From contig CANHUK010000100.1 in NCBI GenBank assembly GCA_947463755.1, positions 1 through 6,326 on the forward strand: a DNA stretch of 6,326 nucleotides. Direction: 5' to 3'. Shown one piece after another: positions 1-6,326 of this stretch (position 1 is the first letter of the stretch; each line of letters opens with the position of its first letter). A program made the position numbers and the translations under genes. The notes beneath the pieces were generated by a model. The model searched no databases. It saw only the letters and a program-made list of their open reading frames with translations, and had not been told where the DNA came from. The DNA comes from Chitinophagaceae bacterium (GTDB lineage Bacteria; Bacteroidota; Bacteroidia; Chitinophagales; Chitinophagaceae).

Positions 1-667
1 CCGCATTGACAAAATAAAGGGCGTAGGGCAGTTTTTTCTTGTTTTCCTTGAGCAGTCTGGCAACTTCAGCGATCATGAATCCGCCTACGCGGTTATCCAT
101 GGCCCGGCCCACCAGATAGTCAAACGCGAGTTCATCATACCCTTCTTCGTAGGTGACCACGGCGCCGATGTGCACGCCCAGTGATTCGATATCCTTGCGG
201 CTTCGCGCACCGCAGTCCAGAAAAAGATTATCTACCCTCGGAGCCGTTTCCTTACTGTCACCAGAGAGGCGCGTATGGATTGCCGGCCATCCGAATACAG
301 CCTTCACAGGACCCTTTCGGCCATGTATGATCACGCGCTTGGCGGGCGCTACCTGATGGTCGACGCCACCGTTACGCTTCAGATAGATCAGCCCTTCCGG
401 TGTTATGTAATTAACGAACCAGCTGATCTCGTCGGCATGTGCTTCCAGCACAACCTTGAACGGAGCGCCCGGGTTGATCACCGCAGCAGCCGAACCATAG
501 GGATCGGTGAACTGCTCATCCGTCCACGCTTTGATGTACTCGAGCCAGAGCTTCTGTCCGTTCCATTCGAAACCCGTGGGAGAGGGGGTGTTGATGAGAT
601 TTTTCAAAAAGGCGTAGGAAGCTTTTCCGGTAACCTTCTTCGTTTTACCCTTGTCCTGTTTTGCCAT
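1..667 (-). CDS. M42-family zinc aminopeptidase (glutamyl aminopeptidase/endoglucanase-like), 3' end cut by the window edge
   Basis: The first 222 codons of a gene running leftward off the window. The translation carries the M42 hallmarks: an AHADEI motif at residues 76-81, where His77 is the expected zinc ligand and Asp79 the accompanying catalytic acid, and GRAMDNRVGG at 187-196, where Asp191 is the expected bridging zinc ligand. The N-terminal LINTPSPTGFE (24-34) is also typical. The fragment ends at YFVNA, just where the family's catalytic Glu-Glu pair should follow, so that pair and the last ligands lie outside. M42 enzymes are cytosolic, often large oligomeric, co-catalytic-metal aminopeptidases that trim short peptides; no signal peptide is seen here, in agreement. 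Residues 1-15 form a lysine-rich tail (KQDKGKTKK) before the conserved fold. ATG at 667 is chosen because an in-frame TAA lies six codons upstream. The lipoprotein gene lies upstream in the same direction. The exact peptide specificity cannot be read from the sequence. Confidence 0.93.
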   Translation of the reverse strand, partial: MAKQDKGKTKKVTGKASYAFLKNLINTPSPTGFEWNGQKLWLEYIKAWTDEQFTDPYGSAAAVINPGAPFKVVLEAHADEISWFVNYITPEGLIYLKRNGGVDHQVAPAKRVIIHGRKGPVKAVFGWPAIHTRLSGDSKETAPRVDNLFLDCGARSRKDIESLGVHIGAVVTYEEGYDELAFDYLVGRAMDNRVGGFMIAEVARLLKENKKKLPYALYFVNA

Positions 668-741
668 AAGTCGGAAGCGTATTTACTGAATGATTTGCAT
701 GAAGGATCCCAGAGCTGATCCTGTCTTGACACAAGAGGTTT

Positions 742-1176
742 TCAAGGCCTCAGGATGATGATCGCAGGCGTCTTCGCCGTATCGCTCATATTGCCCTTGG
801 CATCCCGCATCCAGAAGCGAAAGGTCGCGGTATCCGGGCGCGTGCAACGAGGTTGCAGCTCAAAGGGGTAGGTGAAGGATAGCACGACATCTCCGTCAAA
901 ATTTCGGGTTCTGGGGAGATCTGACGGAATTTTGTACAACTGCGAGTCGATGAAATTGCTCGACGGACAGCGGGTGGTGGTCTTCATCACATAGACCATA
1001 TCTTTGAAATCACCCTCCTTGTCGGTCAGCCGCAAGACGATCTCCAGTTTGCCGAAGGCAGGGACCGTGGTCGAGCTCACGCTCTTGAGCGTGAGTTGCG
1101 GTTTGCTCTGAAACGTATCTTTGCTGCAGGCTGTCAGCAGGGCCGCGATGATGATGAAGGACAGGAAACTCCGCAT
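742..1176 (-). CDS. Small predicted outer-membrane lipoprotein, function unknown
   Basis: Encodes 144 residues. The N-terminus MRSFLSFIIIAALLTAC is a classic lipoprotein signal: Arg2, a hydrophobic core and lipobox L14-T15-A16-C17, so the mature protein would start at lipidated Cys17, followed by Ser-Lys-Asp. The body looks like one compact beta-rich domain of about 115 residues with a KPQLTLKSV opening, TDKEGDFKD (51-59) and a C-terminal FRFWMRDAKGNMSDT stretch (120-133) resembling an Ig- or cadherin-like strand pattern. Cys70 and Cys111 could form a disulfide. It resembles short hypothetical lipoproteins I associate with Chitinophagaceae and relatives; no function is known to me. The frame stays open upstream to an ATG at 1242, but that start would overlap the divergent acyltransferase gene and push the signal peptide inside the protein, so ATG 1176 is preferred. 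The M42 peptidase gene follows after 74 bases. Confidence 0.85.
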   Translation of the reverse strand: MRSFLSFIIIAALLTACSKDTFQSKPQLTLKSVSSTTVPAFGKLEIVLRLTDKEGDFKDMVYVMKTTTRCPSSNFIDSQLYKIPSDLPRTRNFDGDVVLSFTYPFELQPRCTRPDTATFRFWMRDAKGNMSDTAKTPAIIILRP

Positions 1177-1196
1177 GGGTCCGTCGTTTAGTTCTC

Positions 1197-1204
1197 CAAA
1201 AATA
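1197..1204 (-). promoter_or_regulatory. Possible -7 promoter element for the lipoprotein gene
   Basis: On the minus strand this reads TATTTTTG, a full match to the Bacteroidota -7 consensus TAnnTTTG. It lies 20 bases before the lipoprotein ATG at 1176, leaving room for a short leader. A matching -33 TTTG is not clear at the usual 19-21 base distance; a TTTT lies only 14 bases upstream. The call rests on one short motif in an A/T-rich patch. Confidence 0.35.
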
Positions 1205-1215
1205 ACCATTCCGGC

Positions 1216-2226
1216 TTGAAAACCCCTTTCCATCCATATCATTTTGAAGGTGCGGACACGGAATTTAACAATTCCGACTTCACACGGTCAGCCCTGGACA
1301 CCTTCAGATACCAGTATGAGGGGAATCCGGTCTATCGCCGGTTTGTAGATATCCTGGGCCGTTCACCGCAAGAAGTCCGCAACTTAGAGGACATCCCATT
1401 CCTCCCGATCCGGTTTTTTAAGTCGCACAAGGTCGTGACCGGTAATGATCCGGTCCGGCGTGTCTTCCGGAGCAGCGGAACATCTGCTTCCGGCGATAGT
1501 CTGCATCACGTCACCGACACCCGTCTGTACGACCACAGCCTGATGGCCGGTTTTTGGAGGAACTACGGCGATCCCCGAAACTGGTGCATCCTCGCCCTCC
1601 TGCCCAACTACCTTGAAAAGGGTGATTCCTCCCTGGTGTACATGGCGGAGCAATGGATGCGGGCCGGTGGCCATCCCGACAGCGGATTCTATCTGGACCA
1701 GTTCGATCGCCTGCATGAAACGCTGAAACGGCTGGAGGCGGCCGGCCAACAGACCCTCCTCCTTGGGGTGACCTATGCCCTGCTCGATTTCTCAGAGAGA
1801 TTTCCGGGCCGACTGGAACACGTGGTCGTCATGGAGACAGGCGGCATGAAGGGCAGAAAACGAGAGATGATCCGGGCAGAGGTCCATGATATCCTGAAAG
1901 AACGCTGGCAATTGGAGGCCATTCATTCCGAATACGGGATGACGGAACTCCTGTCCCAGGCTTATGCTCCGGCGGACGGGTTGTTCAGTACTCCGCCCTG
2001 GATGCGGGTCCTGATCCGGGCAGAAGATGATCCCTTCGATAAAACCGCCATTGCGCTCGATCAACCCGTGACGGGACTGGTTGATATCATTGACCTGGCG
2101 AATAGCAATGCCTGTGCATTCGTCTCCACCGATGATGTCGGGCGACTCTATCCTGACGGGCGCTTCGAGATCATAGGTCGTCTGGATAACAGCGATCTCA
2201 GGGGATGCAGCCTCCTGGCCATTTGA
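1216..2226 (+). CDS. LuxE/PaaK-family acyltransferase (acyl-protein synthetase homologue)
   Basis: Encodes 336 residues resembling the LuxE branch of the adenylate-forming (ANL) superfamily, whose members activate a carboxylic or fatty acid with ATP and pass the acyl group on. Visible motifs: VFRSSGTSASG at 83-93 (the Ser/Thr/Gly-rich ATP-phosphate loop), METGGMKGRKREM at 206-218, HSEYGMTEL at 237-245 (the Y-G-x-T-E adenylation motif), TDDVGR at 305-310, and GRLDNSDLRGCSLL at 321-334. The protein ends there, so the mobile C-terminal lid domain of full ANL enzymes is absent, as in LuxE-type proteins. Cys331 near the C-terminus may be an acyl acceptor by analogy with the C-terminal cysteine of Vibrio LuxE (inference). 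The start is TTG at 1216: an in-frame TAG lies at 1189-1191, no ATG or GTG lies between, and the next in-frame Met is residue 110. No Shine-Dalgarno is seen. No LuxC/LuxD-like partner is nearby, and the substrate is unknown. Confidence 0.88.
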   Translation: MKTPFHPYHFEGADTEFNNSDFTRSALDTFRYQYEGNPVYRRFVDILGRSPQEVRNLEDIPFLPIRFFKSHKVVTGNDPVRRVFRSSGTSASGDSLHHVTDTRLYDHSLMAGFWRNYGDPRNWCILALLPNYLEKGDSSLVYMAEQWMRAGGHPDSGFYLDQFDRLHETLKRLEAAGQQTLLLGVTYALLDFSERFPGRLEHVVVMETGGMKGRKREMIRAEVHDILKERWQLEAIHSEYGMTELLSQAYAPADGLFSTPPWMRVLIRAEDDPFDKTAIALDQPVTGLVDIIDLANSNACAFVSTDDVGRLYPDGRFEIIGRLDNSDLRGCSLLAI

Positions 2227-2232
2227 TTCTTA

Positions 2233-2280
2233 CGGGTGGCGTTTTCATTGCGGGTGGATATCCTTATCTTAGTGACCCGC
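2233..2280. repeat. Cluster of short direct and inverted repeats around the xylBA promoter (possible operator)
   Basis: CGGGTGG occurs twice (2233-2239 and 2251-2257), 18 bases start to start. GCGGGT (2250-2255) is matched by the inverted arm ACCCGC (2275-2280), and a perfect palindrome GGATATCC sits at 2256-2263. These flank or cover the proposed -33 and -7 boxes, the expected place for a repressor or activator site controlling the xylose genes. The 6-base arms with a 19-base gap are short enough to arise by chance, and no regulator gene is in view. Confidence 0.3.
2242..2272 (+). promoter_or_regulatory. Probable promoter of the xylBA operon (Bacteroidota type)
   Basis: TTTT at 2242-2245 (3 of 4 to TTTG) is followed after 19 bases by TATCTTAG at 2265-2272 (7 of 8 positions, counting the free ones, to TAnnTTTG). 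This is the spacing expected for the primary sigma factor of Bacteroidota. Transcription would begin near 2279, giving a leader of about 33 bases before the xylB ATG. It lies in the only intergenic gap between the acyltransferase and xylB. Confidence 0.45.
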
Positions 2281-2311
2281 CAAGTCATTCTTAACTCAAT
2301 CAACGAGCAGC

Positions 2312-3817
2312 ATGCGCAGATACTTGTTGGGCCTGGATATCGGCTCCTCTTCCGTTAAAGTAGCCCTGGTCGATGCAGATAACGGAGCACCCGTGGCCAG
2401 TGCCTTCTCACCTGAAGTGGAGATGCCCATCCTGGCCCCGGAACCGGGATTCGCAGAGCAACATCCGGATACCTGGTGGTCGGAATTAGGACAGGCCCTG
2501 TTAAAGCTGCGTAGTCGTCATCCTTTCCAATCAGATGAAATTCAGGCGATTGGCATCTCTTATCAAATGCATGGCCTGGTGGCAGTTGACCGCCAGGGGA
2601 TTCCGCTGAGATCTTCCATTATTTGGTGCGACAGCCGTGCTGTGGCGATCGGGAATGAGGCCTTCCAGCGTTTGGGGGAAACCTTCTGCCTTTCGCATTA
2701 TCTGAACTCACCGGGCAATTTCACCGCCTCGAAGCTTAAATGGGTGAAGGACCATGAACCGGGCCTGTATGAGCGCATCCACCGGATCATGTTGCCCGGG
2801 GATTACATTGCCTGGCGACTGACCGGCACCATGGCCACCACTGTCTCCGGATTATCTGAAGGCATCATGTGGGATTTCCTGCGGGGGGATGTTGCTGCAG
2901 ATCTGCTCAACGCCTATGGCATCGACAAGGGACTGCTGCCGGACCTTGTGCCGCAGTTCGGTCACCAGGGGAGTCTGACAGCTGATGCTGCGGGTGCATT
3001 GGGTCTGAAAGCCGGAACACCCGTCACCTATCGCGCCGGCGATCAACCCAACAATGCTTTCTCGCTCAATGTGCTGTCACCCGGCGAGATCGCCGCCACC
3101 GCCGGTACTTCCGGCGTAGTATATGGTGTTACATCCGAGGCCGCTTACGATCCCCGGTCGCGCGTCAATGCTTTTGTACATGTCAACCATCAGGCGGAGG
3201 CGCCCCGCTATGGTGTGCTGCTCTGTGTCAATGGAACCGGCATCCTGAACAGCTGGCTTCGTCGGAATATCTTCCAGGGGATGGACTATGCCGCGATGAA
3301 CCGCCTGGCCATGGAAGTGCCACCGGGCGCAGACGGACTCTCACTTTATCCCTTTGGAAACGGGGCGGAACGTGCCCTCGAGAACCGGGATCCCGGTGCG
3401 TGGATGGAGGGACTTTCATTCAATAGACATGATGCCCGTCACATGGCCCGTGCGGCACAGGAAGGCATCGTATTTGCCCTCCAATATGGGATGGAGATCA
3501 TGTCTGAAATGGGCATGACCATGCGAACGGTTCGTGCAGGACACGCCAACATGTTCCTCAGCCCTCTCTTTGCTCAGACCTTCGCCGATGTCACAGGCTG
3601 CCGGCTGGAACTCTTCGATACCGATGGCGCACAGGGTGCGGCGCGTGGCGCGGGATTCGGTGCCGGGTTATTCCCCACGATGTCCGACTGCTTCAGGGGA
3701 ATGAATATCCGTCAGGCATGGGAACCGGGTGCCGATGCGGCCACCAATGGTCAGTTGTACCTTAAATGGCGGGAGGGACTGATCCGTCGGATGGATCTGA
3801 GGCGAACGGGACTCTGA
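2312..3817 (+). CDS. xylB: Xylulokinase (FGGY carbohydrate kinase)
   Basis: Encodes 501 residues, close to the family norm (E. coli XylB is 484). It phosphorylates D-xylulose with ATP to D-xylulose 5-phosphate in the cytosol. Motifs in order: DIGSSSVK at 9-16 (phosphate-1 loop), MHG at 86-88 and IIWCDSRA at 103-110 (sugar contacts), LPGDYIAWRLTG at 161-172 (FGGY N-terminal signature), AGDQPNNA at 242-249 with Asp244 as the likely catalytic base, AGTSG at 264-268 (phosphate-2), and RAGHANMFLSP plus DGAQGAARGAG (408-418 and 439-449; adenosine site and second signature). The adenosine motif departs from the enterobacterial GGGAKS form but has the form I associate with Bacteroidota XylB proteins. 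Substrate assignment is strengthened by xylA 39 bases downstream on the same strand. The ATG at 2312 places the phosphate-1 loop at the expected N-terminal position. No Shine-Dalgarno is visible. Confidence 0.95.
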   Translation: MRRYLLGLDIGSSSVKVALVDADNGAPVASAFSPEVEMPILAPEPGFAEQHPDTWWSELGQALLKLRSRHPFQSDEIQAIGISYQMHGLVAVDRQGIPLRSSIIWCDSRAVAIGNEAFQRLGETFCLSHYLNSPGNFTASKLKWVKDHEPGLYERIHRIMLPGDYIAWRLTGTMATTVSGLSEGIMWDFLRGDVAADLLNAYGIDKGLLPDLVPQFGHQGSLTADAAGALGLKAGTPVTYRAGDQPNNAFSLNVLSPGEIAATAGTSGVVYGVTSEAAYDPRSRVNAFVHVNHQAEAPRYGVLLCVNGTGILNSWLRRNIFQGMDYAAMNRLAMEVPPGADGLSLYPFGNGAERALENRDPGAWMEGLSFNRHDARHMARAAQEGIVFALQYGMEIMSEMGMTMRTVRAGHANMFLSPLFAQTFADVTGCRLELFDTDGAQGAARGAGFGAGLFPTMSDCFRGMNIRQAWEPGADAATNGQLYLKWREGLIRRMDLRRTGL

Positions 3818-3856
3818 TCTTATTTTATTCTTGTCAAACAATCAAACCAGTATATC

Positions 3857-5185
3857 ATGTCAGTGACACTTGGAAACAGGGAATATTTCCCGGGGATCGG
3901 TAAGATCCATTACGAAGGACCTCAATCCGACAATCCCCTGGCCTTTAAATGGTACGATGAGCAAAGGATCATTGCAGGAAAGCCGATGAAGGAAGTGATG
4001 CGCTTCGCAGTCGCCTATTGGCACAGCTTCTGCAACGCAGGTGGCGATCCCTTTGGTCCCGGCACCCGTCAGTTCGCCTGGGATCAGGCCTCCGATGCCA
4101 TCGACCGCGCGAAAGACAAGATGGATGCCGCCTTCGAATTCATCACCAAGATCGGTATTCCTTATTATTGCTTCCATGACGTGGACCTAGTGGATGAAGG
4201 ACCATCCATTGCAGAATATGAGCGCCGCATGCAGGCGATCACAGCCTATGCCCGTCAACAACAGGATGCCAGCGGTGTGAAACTGCTCTGGGGCACCGCC
4301 AACGTGTTCAGCAATCCCCGCTACATGAACGGAGCTTCCACCAACCCCGATTTCCAGGTAGTGGCATGGGCGGGTACCCAGGTGAAGAATGCCCTGGATG
4401 CCACCATCGCCCTCGGTGGTGAGAACTATGTCTTCTGGGGTGGTCGCGAAGGCTACATGACCCTGCTCAACACGGATATGAAGCGCGAACAGGAGCACCT
4501 TGCGAAGTTCCTGCACATGGCAAAGGACTATGCCCGGAAGAACGGCTTCAAAGGGGTGTTCTTCATCGAACCCAAGCCTTGTGAGCCGACCAAGCATCAG
4601 TACGACTACGACAGTGCCACGGTCATCGGGTTCCTGCGGCAATACGGACTGGACAAGGATTTCAAACTGAACGTAGAGGTGAATCACGCCACCCTGGCCG
4701 GGCATACTTTCCAGCATGAGTTGCAGGTGGCCGCAGATGCCGGCATGCTGGGCAGCATCGACGCCAACCGCGGAGATGCCCAGAACGGATGGGATACCGA
4801 CCAGTTCCCCATGAACCTCAACGATCTGGTCGAATCCATGCTCGTCATCCTCGAAGCCGGAGGCTTTGCCGGCGGAGGCATCAACTTCGACGCGAAGACA
4901 CGCCGCAACTCTACCGATCCGGAAGACCTCTTCCACGCCCACATCGGCGGTATGGACTCGTTTGCGCGCGCACTCATCGTGGCCGACAAGGTCCTTCGTG
5001 AATCACCTTACCGCCAGTTCAGGAAGGATCGCTACGCATCCTTCGACAGTGGCCAGGGCCGTGCCTTCGAAGAGGGTAAACTCTCGCTGGAGGACCTCCG
5101 CGCCTATGCGATCGAAGCCGGAGAGCCGGCCATGCGCAGCGGACGTCAGGAGTGGCTCGAAAATATCATCAATAACTGCATTTGA
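3857..5185 (+). CDS. xylA: Xylose isomerase, class II
   Basis: Encodes 442 residues, the usual length of class II xylose isomerases. It interconverts D-xylose and D-xylulose (and glucose/fructose) with two divalent metals, normally as a cytosolic tetramer. The active site is complete: HDVD at 107-110 (His107 and Asp110), WGGREGY at 194-200, EPKP at 238-241 (Glu238 metal ligand, Lys240), [11 protein letters not shown] at 273-283 (Glu274, His277), DANRGD at 302-307 (Asp302), WDTDQFP at 312-318 (Asp313, Asp315) and NFDAK at 343-347 (Asp345). All of these match known E. coli XylA residues with a constant offset of six, so no insertion or deletion disturbs the core. It is the second gene after xylB, across a 39-base A/T-rich gap with no Shine-Dalgarno, and a strong terminator follows its stop codon. 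The order xylB-xylA is the reverse of the E. coli order. Confidence 0.98.
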   Translation: MSVTLGNREYFPGIGKIHYEGPQSDNPLAFKWYDEQRIIAGKPMKEVMRFAVAYWHSFCNAGGDPFGPGTRQFAWDQASDAIDRAKDKMDAAFEFITKIGIPYYCFHDVDLVDEGPSIAEYERRMQAITAYARQQQDASGVKLLWGTANVFSNPRYMNGASTNPDFQVVAWAGTQVKNALDATIALGGENYVFWGGREGYMTLLNTDMKREQEHLAKFLHMAKDYARKNGFKGVFFIEPKPCEPTKHQYDYDSATVIGFLRQYGLDKDFKLNVEVNHATLAGHTFQHELQVAADAGMLGSIDANRGDAQNGWDTDQFPMNLNDLVESMLVILEAGGFAGGGINFDAKTRRNSTDPEDLFHAHIGGMDSFARALIVADKVLRESPYRQFRKDRYASFDSGQGRAFEEGKLSLEDLRAYAIEAGEPAMRSGRQEWLENIINNCI

Positions 5186-5193
5186 TCTTCAAT

Positions 5194-5241
5194 GCCCCCG
5201 TCATGCCCGGTCGATGCCGACGGGTAATGCCGGGGGCTTTT
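5194..5241 (+). terminator. Intrinsic terminator closing the xylBA operon
   Basis: GCCCCCG (5194-5200) pairs with CGGGGGC (5231-5237), and TTTT follows at 5238-5241. The stem continues inward with CAT/ATG, CCC/GGG and GTCG/CGAC around an ATGC loop, interrupted by single mismatches or bulges. It begins 8 bases after the xylA stop codon and lies just before the next gene, as expected for an operon end. The T run is short (four), but the outer stem is pure G-C. Confidence 0.85.
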
Positions 5242-5263
5242 CATGCACCTTAAAATTCGGATC

Positions 5264-6326
5264 ATGACCGGATGGTTCAAATACCTGTCGATTTCGCTGT
5301 TTCTCGCTGTCATTACTGAGGTCGGCGCGCAGGATGCCACGCTGATCCTGAAGAATGCCCGCATCTGCACGATGGATGAATCCCGCCCCGCAGCCGAAGC
5401 CGTCGCCATCCGTGGCGACCGGATCCTGAAGGTCGGGACAGATGCAGAGATCATGAAACATCAGGGGCGCGATACCCGTGTCATCGATGCCAAAGGCGCT
5501 TTTGTCATGCCCGGCCTCATAGAAGGGCATGGTCACATTCACGGCATGGGGGCTTCCCTGATCGAGCTGAACCTCATGAAGGCCGCCAACTGGGAAGAGG
5601 TCCTCACCATGGTCGGTCAGGCCGTGAAAAAGGCAAAGCCCGGTGACTGGATCGTCGGCAGGGGCTGGCATCAGGAAAAATGGAACCGAAAGCCAGCACC
5701 CGCTCACCTGGGATATCCATATCATCAGTCACTGGACAATGTCTCACCCGCGAACCCGGTCATGCTGACGCATGCCAGTGGTCACAGTACCTATGCCAAT
5801 GCCCTGGCCCTACGTCTCGCAGGGATCACGGACCAGACCCCATCGCCCAAAGGCGGCGACATTGTCCGCGATCCCACCGGCAGGATGGTGGGGGTACTGG
5901 AAGAGACCGCACAGGGACTGGTCACCCGGGCCTATGCGCAATGGATGTCGCTCAAGTCGGAGGCCGAGCGCAAGGCGGAATGGCAGCGAAGCATCCGGCT
6001 GGCGGAAGAAGAGTGCCTGCGCTATGGCATCACCACTTTCGTTGATGCCGGCTCGAGTTTCTCCCAGGTCGAATGGATGCGGGAACTCGCGGCACAGGAC
6101 AGACTGCTGGTGCGCCACTGGGTGATGGTTCGTTCCGGCATCGAATCCATTAGACGCCAGGCCGGGCTCTTCCCGGTGATGAATGAAGGCAAGGGGCGGT
6201 TGACGGTCAATGCCATCAAAGTGTCGCTCGACGGGGCACTGGGATCTTACGGCGCCTGGTTGCTGGAGCCGTATACCGACCGGGCCGGATTCATGGGTCA
6301 GAATACTTTTTCCGTGCCTGAGCTAC
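5264..6326 (+). CDS. Secreted metal-dependent amidohydrolase, YtcJ/Amidohydro_3 type, 3' end cut by the window edge
   Basis: 354 codons open to the right edge. The N-terminus (MTGWFKYLSISLFLAVITEVGAQ) is a cleavable signal peptide with a likely cut near Ala22-Gln23, so the enzyme is probably periplasmic or exported. Then come the beta-sandwich strands (LILKNARICTMD, 27-38; GDRILKVG, 51-58) and the barrel entry VMPGLIEGHGH (81-91), where His89 and His91 form the HxH metal site. GRGW at 132-135 and LTHASGHSTYANALAL at 168-183 match the Amidohydro_3 pattern. AIKVSLDGALGSYGAWLLEPY (317-337) contains Lys319, expected as the metal-bridging lysine, and the family's DG-x-LGS segment. The remaining ligands lie outside the window. 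Family members hydrolyse amide-type or cyclic C-N bonds; the substrate here is not deducible. An in-frame ATG at 5243 would add seven residues (MHLKIRI), but it sits one base after the terminator T run, so ATG 5264 is preferred with modest certainty. Confidence 0.9.
   Translation, partial: MTGWFKYLSISLFLAVITEVGAQDATLILKNARICTMDESRPAAEAVAIRGDRILKVGTDAEIMKHQGRDTRVIDAKGAFVMPGLIEGHGHIHGMGASLIELNLMKAANWEEVLTMVGQAVKKAKPGDWIVGRGWHQEKWNRKPAPAHLGYPYHQSLDNVSPANPVMLTHASGHSTYANALALRLAGITDQTPSPKGGDIVRDPTGRMVGVLEETAQGLVTRAYAQWMSLKSEAERKAEWQRSIRLAEEECLRYGITTFVDAGSSFSQVEWMRELAAQDRLLVRHWVMVRSGIESIRRQAGLFPVMNEGKGRLTVNAIKVSLDGALGSYGAWLLEPYTDRAGFMGQNTFSVPEL

Noticed and set aside
275..718. 147-codon plus-strand frame opposite the peptidase
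   Set aside because: The minus strand here encodes the M42 motifs AHADEI and GRAMDNRVGG in one uninterrupted frame, so the plus-strand frame is a shadow.
703..722. Hairpin AGGATC/GATCCT between the lipoprotein and the peptidase genes
   Set aside because: The 6-base stem has an 8-base loop and no T run on the minus strand, so it is too weak for a terminator. I leave the two genes as possibly co-transcribed.
999..1006. TATCTTTG, a -7 box match on the plus strand inside the lipoprotein gene
   Set aside because: There is no TTTG at the expected upstream distance and it lies about 210 bases from the nearest plus-strand start. The coding sequence explains it.
1177..1242. 22-residue upstream extension of the lipoprotein to ATG 1242
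   Set aside because: It would bury a textbook lipoprotein signal peptide inside the protein and overlap the divergent acyltransferase start.
3826..3833. TATTCTTG, a near match to the -7 consensus between xylB and xylA
   Set aside because: It has one mismatch, no -33 box, and lies in a short A/T-rich gap within a likely operon. The evidence is not enough for an internal promoter.
4187..4942. 251-codon open frame on the minus strand opposite xylA
   Set aside because: It lies entirely inside a xylose isomerase gene with a complete active site, and its translation shows no recognisable motif. It is a shadow of the third-position G/C bias of xylA.
5201..5725. 174-codon minus-strand frame across the terminator and amidohydrolase start
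   Set aside because: It is opposite a clear signal peptide and HxH amidohydrolase motif, and its translation is low in recognisable structure.

Overview
The window reads as chromosomal DNA from a member of the Bacteroidota, probably Chitinophagia or Saprospiria. This is inferred from three things: protein relatedness (a Bacteroidota-style LuxE-like acyltransferase, a small lipoprotein and the xylose pair), starts without a Shine-Dalgarno sequence, and promoter-like TAnnTTTG boxes. GC content looks to be in the mid-50s percent by eye. I see no mobile element, CRISPR array, tRNA or rRNA.

Left part, minus strand: a lipoprotein gene (1176-742) is followed in the same direction by an M42-family zinc aminopeptidase gene (667 to beyond the left edge). 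Only 74 bases separate them and no terminator is visible, so they may be co-transcribed.

Middle and right, plus strand: a LuxE-family acyltransferase/acyl-protein synthetase homologue starts at a TTG codon at 1216, only 39 bases from the divergent lipoprotein start. An 85-base gap with a plausible Bacteroidota promoter and small repeats leads into xylB (xylulokinase, 2312-3817) and xylA (xylose isomerase, 3857-5185). XylA converts D-xylose to D-xylulose and XylB phosphorylates it to D-xylulose 5-phosphate, which enters the pentose phosphate pathway. The pair ends at a strong intrinsic terminator (5194-5241). No xylose transporter or regulator gene lies in the window.

Right edge: a secreted or periplasmic amidohydrolase of the YtcJ/Amidohydro_3 type begins just after the terminator and runs off the window. 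Its frame is open to the edge.

Overall this is an ordinary metabolic region. The points most worth a second look are the LuxE-like protein (TTG start, C-terminal cysteine, no lid domain) and the repeat-bearing promoter region ahead of xylBA. I found no convincing evidence of a new multi-gene system.
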